Part shown: in pieces, positions 15,121-20,728 of the stretch
How positions within the stretch are numbered: position 1 is the first letter of the stretch
How the letters are laid out: each line of letters opens with the position of its first letter
DNA from: UBA7703 sp034926785
GTDB lineage: Bacteria > Bacillota > Clostridia > Christensenellales > CAG-138
Assembly: GCA_034926785.1 (NCBI GenBank)
Contig: JAYFQU010000012.1
Span: forward strand, 1-22,313
Length of the DNA: 22,313 nt
Direction of reading: 5' to 3'
Program-made: the position numbers and the translations under genes
Notes under the pieces: model-generated
The model's input: the letters and a program-made list of their open reading frames with translations, nothing else
Database searches by the model: none
Told to the model about the DNA's origin: nothing

Positions 15121-15149
15121 CGAAATCCGGGGATACCCCCCGGATTTCG
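15121..15149 (+). terminator. Perfect 12-bp hairpin after the capsid set
   Basis: Arms 15121-15132 and 15138-15149 (AAATCCGGGG with CCCCGGATTT at the core) are fully complementary around loop ATACC. No T-run follows, but position 17 bp after the last capsid gene suggests it ends or protects that transcript. Confidence 0.65.
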
Positions 15150-15156
15150 CTTGTTA

Positions 15157-15240
15157 ATCGGGCGGCTTCTCGCAGCTCCTCCGGGGGATGAAAGGCAAAG
15201 AGCGGTTTTCCCGCCCAAAAGCGCGTTTTTTGACGGCCTC
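15157..15240 (-). repeat. Dispersed intergenic repeat, copy 1
   Basis: Read on the minus strand, this contains the blocks GAGGCCGTCAAAAAACG, AACCGCTCTTTGCCT, GAGCTGCGA and CCGCCCGATT in order. The same four blocks in the same order occur on the plus strand at 22140-22238. It is flanked by the two sister hairpins. Confidence 0.85.
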
Positions 15241-15267
15241 AATCCGGGGATACGCCCCGGATTTTTT
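15241..15267 (+). terminator. Sister hairpin with T-run (intrinsic terminator)
   Basis: AATCCGGGG (15241-15249) pairs perfectly with CCCCGGATT (15255-15263) around loop ATACG, and the Ts run on to 15267. The stem core and loop copy those at 15121-15149, so the two hairpins share a source. Confidence 0.85.
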
Positions 15268-15327
15268 GCGCGATAAAAAACGATGCTTGCTCCATTAACG
15301 GGGATGCCGTGACCCGGCCACGCAGGG

Positions 15328-15356
15328 TTGATCCCGCGCCACAAATGCTTTATACT
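15328..15356 (+). promoter_or_regulatory. Sigma-A promoter of the diacylglycerol-kinase-family gene
   Basis: TTGATC (15328-15333), 17 bp and TATACT (15351-15356) precede the start at 15410. TTGGAGGGGAT supplies the ribosome binding site. Confidence 0.75.
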
Positions 15357-15409
15357 GACGATGGGCTTTTGTTGGGAGAAGAAATAGAATAAATTTGGAG
15401 GGGATCGGT

Positions 15410-16294
15410 ATGGTTTCGGAACTGCATTTAATCTGGAATCCTGTGGCGGGGAATGGCGCGGCGACCAGTGCATATCAGTTAGTTACGGATGCGCTTGCAG
15501 AGCGCGGGATCCCATTTTCGTCGGAAAAGAGCGAATACGCGGGTCACGCGACAGAGCTTGCGAAACAGGCAATCGAAGACGGCGTGAAAAGGGTTGTCGT
15601 GCTTGGCGGCGACGGAACCATCCGGGAAGTTGCCTCTGCGGCGATGAACACCGATGTGCAGCTAGGCATCATCTCCTGCGGAACGGGCAACGATATCATT
15701 CGCCCCCTGAATATTCCAAAAGATCCGCTTGCCGCGCTGGAGATCGTGCTCAACGGCGAGGCGCGGCATATGGACGCGGCGCTGGCCAACGATCTGCTCT
15801 TCTTTAACGTCGCGGGCTTTGGGTTTGACGTCGATGTGCTGCGCTATGTGGAAATTTATAAGAAGCGCATGAGAAATGGCTCGTTGGCCTATCTGCGCGG
15901 ACTGTTAACGGCACTTTTGCATCTGAACTCAAGAAAGACAAAAATCAGTTGGCCCGGCGGTTCGATGGAGGCGGATGTGCTCATCATCGCCGCCGGCAAC
16001 GGTACGCATTTTGGCGGCGGTATGATGGTTACCCCCAAAGCGGATCCGTTTGACGGACTTCTGGATATCTGCGTGATTAACAATGTTTCAAAATTAAACG
16101 CATATCTGATTTTACCGAAGTTTATGAAGGGTGAACATCTCAAGACCAAGTATGTTACCTATTTTAAAACAACGGAACTGACCGCTGTCTGCGAGCCGGC
16201 GTCACTCCTGGATGTAGACGGAGACATTCTGCCAGGGACGCCCGTTACATTTAAGATTTTACCGCAGTCATTATGGGTGGTCGTGCCAAAATAG
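15410..16294 (+). CDS. Diacylglycerol kinase family lipid kinase (DagK/YegS-like)
   Basis: The ATG at 15410 follows GGAGGGG. A TTG at 15395 overlaps that site and is rejected. The 294-residue protein matches the family of lipid kinases that phosphorylate diacylglycerol or related lipids, returning diacylglycerol from cell-wall polymer synthesis to phospholipid. The nucleotide site shows NPVAGNG (10-16), GGDGT (66-70) and GTGND (91-95). The C-terminal lobe has the usual beta-sandwich and ends with DVDGDILPGTPVTFKILP, typical of this family. Length is normal (about 290-310). It has its own promoter and is followed by another promoter, so it is probably a single-gene unit. The lipid substrate is not determinable here. 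Confidence 0.92.
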   Translation: MVSELHLIWNPVAGNGAATSAYQLVTDALAERGIPFSSEKSEYAGHATELAKQAIEDGVKRVVVLGGDGTIREVASAAMNTDVQLGIISCGTGNDIIRPLNIPKDPLAALEIVLNGEARHMDAALANDLLFFNVAGFGFDVDVLRYVEIYKKRMRNGSLAYLRGLLTALLHLNSRKTKISWPGGSMEADVLIIAAGNGTHFGGGMMVTPKADPFDGLLDICVINNVSKLNAYLILPKFMKGEHLKTKYVTYFKTTELTAVCEPASLLDVDGDILPGTPVTFKILPQSLWVVVPK

Positions 16295-16317
16295 ATAGGA
16301 TGAGCGGCAGCGCGAGA

Positions 16318-16346
16318 CACAGAAAGTTTGCTTTACAGGTTCTGTG
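16318..16346. repeat. Inverted repeat over the -35 box before the DUF5711-like gene
   Basis: CACAGAA (16318-16324) and TTCTGTG (16340-16346) are perfect 7-bp arms around 15 bp that contain the -35 hexamer. It is a candidate operator. Confidence 0.4.
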
Positions 16347-16360
16347 CGGGCTGATAGACT
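16332..16360 (+). promoter_or_regulatory. Sigma-A promoter of the DUF5711-like gene
   Basis: TTTACA (16332-16337), 17 bp and TAGACT (16355-16360) lie 26 bp before the start, with AGGGGA as the ribosome binding site. Confidence 0.65.
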
Positions 16361-16385
16361 AAAACGAAGCATAGGGGATTGATTG

Positions 16386-17537
16386 ATGGCAATGCAACAA
16401 GGCGCACCAAGGCAATATGTTCCACAAAATGGAACGGGCGGCATGACGCGCCGGAAAAAGAAGAAGAGAAATAATACACTGCTATTCTCAATGATCACGC
16501 TCGGCGTACTTGGCATTGCGCTCGTGATTTTTCAGTTTATCTTTAACAAGCAGGAAGCAACCGTTTCGATGGATATCACGCCTATCTCGACGGCGTCTAC
16601 CTACATCAACACGGGCGACGGTATTCTCTATCAAACCGATGGGCAGATTCACTTTTATCATCTGACCGACAGCAAAAAGAACTATACCTATGGTATGGGC
16701 GCCTCCGATATCCGCATGTCTGGCAGCGAATCGATGACCGTTGTATTTAATTCTGCTTCGTTACAGGTGGTCGGCGAAAAAACGCCGCTGACTTTTACGG
16801 GCGCTATTCAAGAGGTTGAGTGCGGAACAGACCACCTTGCCGTGCTCCGCCAAGCGGAGGATAAGCAGGAGAGCGTTTTAGTGCTGAACCGTAACGGAGA
16901 GCAGATCACCGAATTGCCATTTCCGGACCAATGTATCGTTGATTTCGGATTTTATACGACCACAAATGAGATACTCTGGATTGAGACCTTGAATGTCAGC
17001 ACCGGTTCTCCGATGACGACCATCTCCACCTATGACCTGAACAAACGGGAGGTCACGGGGCTGATCCATGTACAAAACCAGCTCGTGAATGAAATCTATA
17101 TCACGCCAAAGAGCATGTTTGTCGTTTGCACCAACCAGATCATCCGGTATATCCACGAGGGCAACAAGGAGATCTACCGCTCGATGATCTACGGCTATGA
17201 AACCGTTGATTTCTCGAACGCCTCCGGTACACCGACGTTTCTATTAACGCCGCGTGGGGGAGACTTCCATACGGTTCGCATTCTTACGCTGGCGGAGGAC
17301 TCCGCTCCGGCGCCGGTTGAAACCACGCTGCAGTTGCCGACAGAGGGCGTAAGCGCGTTTATAATGGGCAGCCGACTGGTGGTTGCTTCGCGGGAACAGC
17401 TCTTTACCTATACGCTCAAAGGGAAGCTGTCCGCTACGGCCACTTTTGAGCAGCCAATCGATACCGCGGTAAAACTCACCGACACAAAACTGTTGCTCTC
17501 CAGCAACGGCATGTATTACCTCTCGAACGCGGGTTAA
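16386..17537 (+). CDS. Membrane-anchored beta-propeller-like protein (DUF5711-like)
   Basis: The ATG at 16386 follows AGGGGA with 7-bp spacing. A TTG immediately before it is an alternative. The 383-residue protein has a cytoplasmic basic N-terminus (RRKKKKR at 22-28), one membrane segment (about 31-53) and a large outer domain. That domain consists of repeating short beta units (INTGDGILYQTDGQIHFYHL; MFVVCTNQIIRYIHEGN; LLLSSNGMYYLSNAG), suggesting a beta-propeller. This matches proteins annotated DUF5711 in Firmicutes, whose function is unknown. The cvpA gene follows 29 bp later and is likely co-transcribed. A cell-envelope role is a reasonable inference. The family name is from memory of pattern, not from a search. 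Confidence 0.78.
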   Translation: MAMQQGAPRQYVPQNGTGGMTRRKKKKRNNTLLFSMITLGVLGIALVIFQFIFNKQEATVSMDITPISTASTYINTGDGILYQTDGQIHFYHLTDSKKNYTYGMGASDIRMSGSESMTVVFNSASLQVVGEKTPLTFTGAIQEVECGTDHLAVLRQAEDKQESVLVLNRNGEQITELPFPDQCIVDFGFYTTTNEILWIETLNVSTGSPMTTISTYDLNKREVTGLIHVQNQLVNEIYITPKSMFVVCTNQIIRYIHEGNKEIYRSMIYGYETVDFSNASGTPTFLLTPRGGDFHTVRILTLAEDSAPAPVETTLQLPTEGVSAFIMGSRLVVASREQLFTYTLKGKLSATATFEQPIDTAVKLTDTKLLLSSNGMYYLSNAG

Positions 17538-17566
17538 TCCGCGCGTGCATCGGAGGATGGAGACCC

Positions 17567-18274
17567 ATGAATTTTATTGACATTGCCATTTTGCTGATCC
17601 TTGCAATTACGATCCTGGGCGGGCTATACCGCGGGTTCGTCAGCACTGTACTCAACATTGGCGCAACGATTGCCTCGCTGCTGTTTGGCAGGATATTGAT
17701 TCCGCTTGTGTCCGGCATCGTTAAGGGGAGCGCAGATCTGTTTAACATGCTCCTCTACTATACCGAAGGATCGGAATATGTCGCAATTACGGACGTTGAA
17801 CTCACGCGCGCTCCGATTGCGAGCATCTCCTCCGAGCAGCTGCACACCGTACTGGACAATGCGGATATGCCTATTCCGATGGATCGCTGCGTAATGAAAA
17901 ACATTGCCTCCGAAGCCTTTCGTGACAGCGGCGTAACTACCTTGGGCGATTATTTTAATCAAACGATCGTCTGTGTGGTAATCAACATTCTTGCGCTGGT
18001 GCTGCTTTTTATTGTGCTTCGCCTGCTTTTTGGGTTTCTCCTTCGCGGCGTGGAATATGGCAGGGGCGGATTTCCGGTGTTATCGCGTGGGGATGGCATT
18101 ATCGGCGCCGGCCTTGGGCTGATTCATGGCGTGCTTATGCTGTTCGTTATCTTCCTGATTGTTCCTGTTATGCTGACGGTGCTGCCAAAACTGTATGAAT
18201 TTTTACGAGAGTCGTTTTTCGGCGAATTTTTCTATCAGGCGAATTTCCTGCTCTCCATTATCCCATCCACGTAA
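17567..18274 (+). CDS. CvpA family membrane protein
   Basis: This 235-residue protein starts MNFIDIAILLILAITILGGLYRGFV, the highly recognisable CvpA beginning: a first membrane segment containing aspartate followed by 'G-x-x-R-G'. Further membrane segments occur near residues 30-55, 135-160 and 182-210. CvpA homologues were named for colicin V export in E. coli, and in other bacteria affect envelope integrity and resistance to deoxycholate or alkaline stress. The mechanism is not known. It is longer than the 160-170 of typical members owing to a soluble segment (about residues 60-125) between membrane segments 2 and 3. GGAGGATGGAG precedes the start. It is probably in one unit with the DUF5711-like gene. 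Confidence 0.88.
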   Translation: MNFIDIAILLILAITILGGLYRGFVSTVLNIGATIASLLFGRILIPLVSGIVKGSADLFNMLLYYTEGSEYVAITDVELTRAPIASISSEQLHTVLDNADMPIPMDRCVMKNIASEAFRDSGVTTLGDYFNQTIVCVVINILALVLLFIVLRLLFGFLLRGVEYGRGGFPVLSRGDGIIGAGLGLIHGVLMLFVIFLIVPVMLTVLPKLYEFLRESFFGEFFYQANFLLSIIPST

Positions 18275-18364
18275 GAAAGACGGAAGAATGGTTGCTGCAG
18301 CGGGATATGCTGATAGCCTCGGAATCAACCTGCAAACGGATACCTCGAAAGGCGGTTAGTTGAG

Positions 18365-19507
18365 ATGATTCGTTTTCTGCGGTCGTGGCTGGTACCTATT
18401 CTTGCTATGCTGTTGTTAGCGGCGCTGGCAATCTCGCTCGTGCCGTTGAGTGATCACGCCAGGGCGCGGGCCGAGTCGGAACTGAACCTGATCCTGGACC
18501 GCGCTTTTGCACGTATTGGAGACGGCGCACATCTGGCAGACCCCGTCATTGCCGCGGAAGAGAAGAATTTGTTGGACAAAGCCCGTGCAGTAGCGCGGTT
18601 TTTGGAGCACGATGATGCATTGCTGGCGGGCGACGCACTGATCGCCCTCTGCGAGCAACTCTCGATTGACCGGATTGATGTTGCGAACATCGACGGTACG
18701 CTGATCGCCTCTTCCGAAGCCGGGAGGGTCGACCTCGCGCTGGGTGCGCAGCCGGAGTTTTCCTGGGCTATGGCGGCGGCTGACGACGCAAAAGCTGCGC
18801 TGACACACGAGGACAAGACAAACGCAAGTATGCTCTATGCCTGCGTAGGCCGCGCCGATATCGAAGGATTTGTCCTGCTGACCAGGCAGGATCCCTACGC
18901 TGCGGATGCGCTGGAAAAATCCACTGCGGATGCGCAGATTGCCGACCTTGTGTATGGCGGAGACGTTCTGTTTGTAGCGCAGACCGGCGGGGAAGACGGG
19001 TTCTTTCAGGACTCCGGCTCGCTCTGCCTGCGGCGGACCTCAGGCGGCATTACGCTGATTGCGGGGCGTTCGCTGAATGATGTTTATACGGCGCGGAACA
19101 CCGCGATTTTTGCCTTTGCGGCTGCGTTGACCTGCGTTATGATCTGCGCGATTGCGGCGTATCTGCTCCGGCTGGAGCCCGTTACGGCACTGGATGATGA
19201 AGAGGAGATCGCGCAGCGGGCAGGGGAAGAAACAGACAGTCTGCTTGCCGGACAATCCAACGATGAAGATAAACGCGAAATAAAACGCGAACGACGCAGA
19301 AAAGTAAAGATAGCCTCTCAAGCGGCGGCGGAGATGGAAGTCGGCGAGCATGACGAACGCGACGAGCAGCATGAGCGGGCGGAGGAAAATGCGCCGAGGC
19401 AAGCCGGGCGAAACGTCAAACAGAGGCGCGGTTCTCGAGCGGAGAAGAATACAAAGGAAAAGACCGACAGAAACGGGGAAGACCCGTTTGAGAAGATTGT
19501 AGATTGA
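18365..19507 (+). CDS. Orphan membrane protein with Cache-like outer domain and charged cytoplasmic tail
   Basis: This 380-residue protein has a membrane segment at 7-27, an outer domain at about 30-240, and a second membrane segment at 246-269. The outer part begins with a long helix (ARARAESELNLILDRAF; EKNLLDKARAVARFLEHDD) and continues with IDRIDVANIDGTLIASSEAG, which strongly recalls the D-x-x-G strand of single-Cache ligand-sensing domains. The cytoplasmic part (270-380) is very rich in Glu, Lys and Arg, shows no kinase, methyl-accepting, GGDEF or HAMP domain, and ends DPFEKIVD. It may be disordered or a coiled coil. Sensor without an output domain is unusual, and partner proteins are not evident. 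The frame is uninterrupted to its stop, with a strong terminator 20 bp later. Confidence 0.75.
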   Translation: MIRFLRSWLVPILAMLLLAALAISLVPLSDHARARAESELNLILDRAFARIGDGAHLADPVIAAEEKNLLDKARAVARFLEHDDALLAGDALIALCEQLSIDRIDVANIDGTLIASSEAGRVDLALGAQPEFSWAMAAADDAKAALTHEDKTNASMLYACVGRADIEGFVLLTRQDPYAADALEKSTADAQIADLVYGGDVLFVAQTGGEDGFFQDSGSLCLRRTSGGITLIAGRSLNDVYTARNTAIFAFAAALTCVMICAIAAYLLRLEPVTALDDEEEIAQRAGEETDSLLAGQSNDEDKREIKRERRRKVKIASQAAAEMEVGEHDERDEQHERAEENAPRQAGRNVKQRRGSRAEKNTKEKTDRNGEDPFEKIVD

Positions 19508-19526
19508 AATGGATTCATTCCATAGC

Positions 19527-19560
19527 ACAAAGCCGCTCCCAAATTTGGGAGCGGCTTTGT
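19527..19560. terminator. Perfect 17-bp-arm bidirectional terminator
   Basis: The 34-bp sequence is its own reverse complement (arms 19527-19543 and 19544-19560, core GCCGCTCCC with GGGAGCGGC). It lies between the convergent Cache-like and DUF4230-like genes, with T- and A-rich ends serving both strands. Confidence 0.92.
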
Positions 19561-19583
19561 ATATTTAATCCTCTAATGATGGA

Positions 19584-20417
19584 TTAAGGCTGCAGCTCAA
19601 TTGCAACACGATATTCCGGCGCGACAGAGCGGACAATCGGATCGAAAAGCTTCTGCACCTGAGAAATTGCATGGCTATCCGCTTTTGCGAGCATATCTTC
19701 GCCGGAGAGCTGCTCGGTCATCGCTCCCTGAATGCTCTGCTCCAGCAAATTGAGCTGTTCGTTCGTGAGCTTGATTTCGCCGAAAGCAAAGATCGCCTTT
19801 TTCGTCTCTTCAAATTCGGTCTTCTCGACATCTACGGTCACATAGGAGAGCGCGGCATGCGGGATCGTGATGGTGATCTGCTCCTGGTCGGGATCCAGCG
19901 CGATGTTGTCGCTCGTAAGCGCGGCCAAATTGACCGTATAGACACCTGTCCCAAAGGAGCGAATTACCTGAGACTTCTCAAACAGTGAAAGGTTGGCCAG
20001 CGCCTGAGAGACGCGGGTGGAGACGGTAATATCCTGCTCCAGAACGACAAAATCGCTCTTTGTGCGCGATTCCCCTAGAATGGCATCGGAAAAATCGATT
20101 TTGCTGTATCCCATCGTTTCGTCCGGCAGCAGCGAGGAGAGGGAATCCGGCACATCGATATTGATATTCGGCGAAAGAATACTCTGAATCTTGGACAGGA
20201 AAAACAACACTGCAATGAGAATTGCGATGAAAATGATTCCTCGGATGATCCATTTGAGATGATGAAACCGTAACCTTGGCCGCGGTGGAGCGTTAAAAGA
20301 ATCGCGATCATCGCTTCGCGTAAAACGTGCGCTTTTTCGCGAGGCCTCCGTACGTATCGCCGCCGACCGCGCTTCGTCGCGCAGCTGCCCGGCATTCGGC
20401 CGTTCAGGGTCAGACAT
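19584..20417 (-). CDS. Membrane-anchored DUF4230-like protein
   Basis: The ATG at 20417 on the minus strand follows GGGGAGG. An upstream start at 20432 would overlap that site. The 277-residue protein has a charged, proline-containing cytoplasmic N-terminus (1-54), one membrane segment (about 56-75) and an outer domain. The pattern ESRTKSDFVVLEQDITVSTRVSQ, then SFGTGVYTVNLAAL and EQITITIPHAAL, resembles DUF4230, a group of unknown function found widely in Bacillota and Bacteroidota with an N-terminal anchor. Toward the C-terminus it is helical (EFEETKKAIFAFGEIKLTNEQLNLLEQSIQGAM). It is a single-gene unit with a good promoter. Its role is unknown, and the family call is by pattern. Confidence 0.8.
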   Translation of the reverse strand: MSDPERPNAGQLRDEARSAAIRTEASRKSARFTRSDDRDSFNAPPRPRLRFHHLKWIIRGIIFIAILIAVLFFLSKIQSILSPNINIDVPDSLSSLLPDETMGYSKIDFSDAILGESRTKSDFVVLEQDITVSTRVSQALANLSLFEKSQVIRSFGTGVYTVNLAALTSDNIALDPDQEQITITIPHAALSYVTVDVEKTEFEETKKAIFAFGEIKLTNEQLNLLEQSIQGAMTEQLSGEDMLAKADSHAISQVQKLFDPIVRSVAPEYRVAIELQP

Positions 20418-20465
20418 AGGACACCTCCCCACTCAAAGTATAGAACGATTTTTCCATACAGACAC

Positions 20466-20495
20466 AGTATAAAAAACAATGATGCTGCGTGTCAA
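20466..20495 (-). promoter_or_regulatory. Sigma-A promoter of the DUF4230-like gene
   Basis: On the minus strand, TTGACA (20495-20490), 18 bp and TATACT (20471-20466) lie 49 bp before the start at 20417. Confidence 0.75.
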
Positions 20496-20523
20496 CGTTC
20501 AAAAAACATTGATACAGAACGTT
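20494..20523. repeat. Inverted repeat over the DUF4230 -35 box (candidate operator)
   Basis: AACGTTC (20494-20500) and GAACGTT (20517-20523) are perfect 7-bp arms 16 bp apart. The first arm overlaps the -35 hexamer of the minus-strand promoter. Confidence 0.5.
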
Positions 20524-20648
20524 TGCCGGAATGTCATCATTTTTAATTTGCTTTTTCAAAAAAAACATTCATTCCCGAACTGACAATTCAAGTTTTTGTA
20601 AGGACATGCAATTTTTCTGTATATTTTCTAAAAATGGTCCGTTTTGCC

Positions 20649-20677
20649 TTGACGCATGAAAGATCGGCTGATATAAT
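20649..20677 (+). promoter_or_regulatory. Sigma-A promoter of the (Re)-citrate synthase-like gene
   Basis: TTGACG (20649-20654), 17 bp and TATAAT (20672-20677) form a near-consensus promoter with start point near 20684. GGGAGGG lies before the ATG. Confidence 0.88.
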
Positions 20678-20688
20678 AAGCGAAAATA

Positions 20689-20713
20689 TTGTATACAAGC
20701 ATGCAGGCATGCT
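20689..20713 (+). promoter_or_regulatory. Two palindromes just after the transcription start (candidate operator and hairpin)
   Basis: TTGTATACAA (20689-20698) is a perfect palindrome of the kind bound by many GntR-family repressors (core GTATAC). AGCATGC (20698-20704) and GCATGCT (20707-20713) form an adjacent second palindrome near the ribosome binding site. Both lie where a bound repressor would block transcription. Confidence 0.5.
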
Positions 20714-20728
20714 AAGAGGGAGGGAACA

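Larger units (their letters stand above)
6534..15149 (+). mobile_element. Compact P22-type packaging and capsid gene set without other phage genes
   Basis: Ten same-strand genes run from small terminase to a 262-residue protein in the gene order of phage P22 (3-2-1-8-5-4-10). All reading frames are intact. Gaps are short except the hairpin-bearing gap after the coat gene. There is no integrase, repressor, replication, lysis, tailspike or regulatory gene within or beside it. The left flank is a terminator and a chromosomal lipoprotein gene, and the right flank is paired hairpins and a kinase-family gene. No obvious attachment-site repeat was seen at its ends. It may be a domesticated packaging module, a satellite or a well-preserved remnant. 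Confidence 0.8.
15105..15409. other. Hairpin- and repeat-rich intergenic region
   Basis: This 305-bp stretch has no convincing gene. It holds two sister hairpins (15121-15149 and 15241-15263), a dispersed-repeat copy (15157-15240) and the promoter of the kinase-family gene (15328-15356). A minus-strand frame spanning it is low in conserved features and consists largely of these repeats. Confidence 0.8.
20418..20728. other. Divergent promoter region between DUF4230-like and (Re)-citrate synthase-like genes
   Basis: This AT-rich 311-bp stretch holds no credible gene. It carries the minus-strand promoter (20466-20495), an inverted repeat over it (20494-20523), the plus-strand promoter (20649-20677), and two palindromes in the leader (20689-20698 and 20698-20713). 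AAAAAACATT also occurs twice, at 20501 and about 20562. Confidence 0.8.

Noticed and set aside
6534..15149. Calling the capsid set a proven gene transfer agent
   Set aside because: No sequence evidence shows random host-DNA packaging, regulation or release. It is kept as a hypothesis only.
14961..15473. Minus-strand frame across the hairpin region
   Set aside because: It is made mostly of the repeat and hairpins and runs into two real genes on the opposite strand.
18288..18359. 23-codon open frame between cvpA and the Cache-like gene
   Set aside because: It starts MVAAAGYADS and has only a weak purine stretch before it. It is too short and featureless to call without conservation data.
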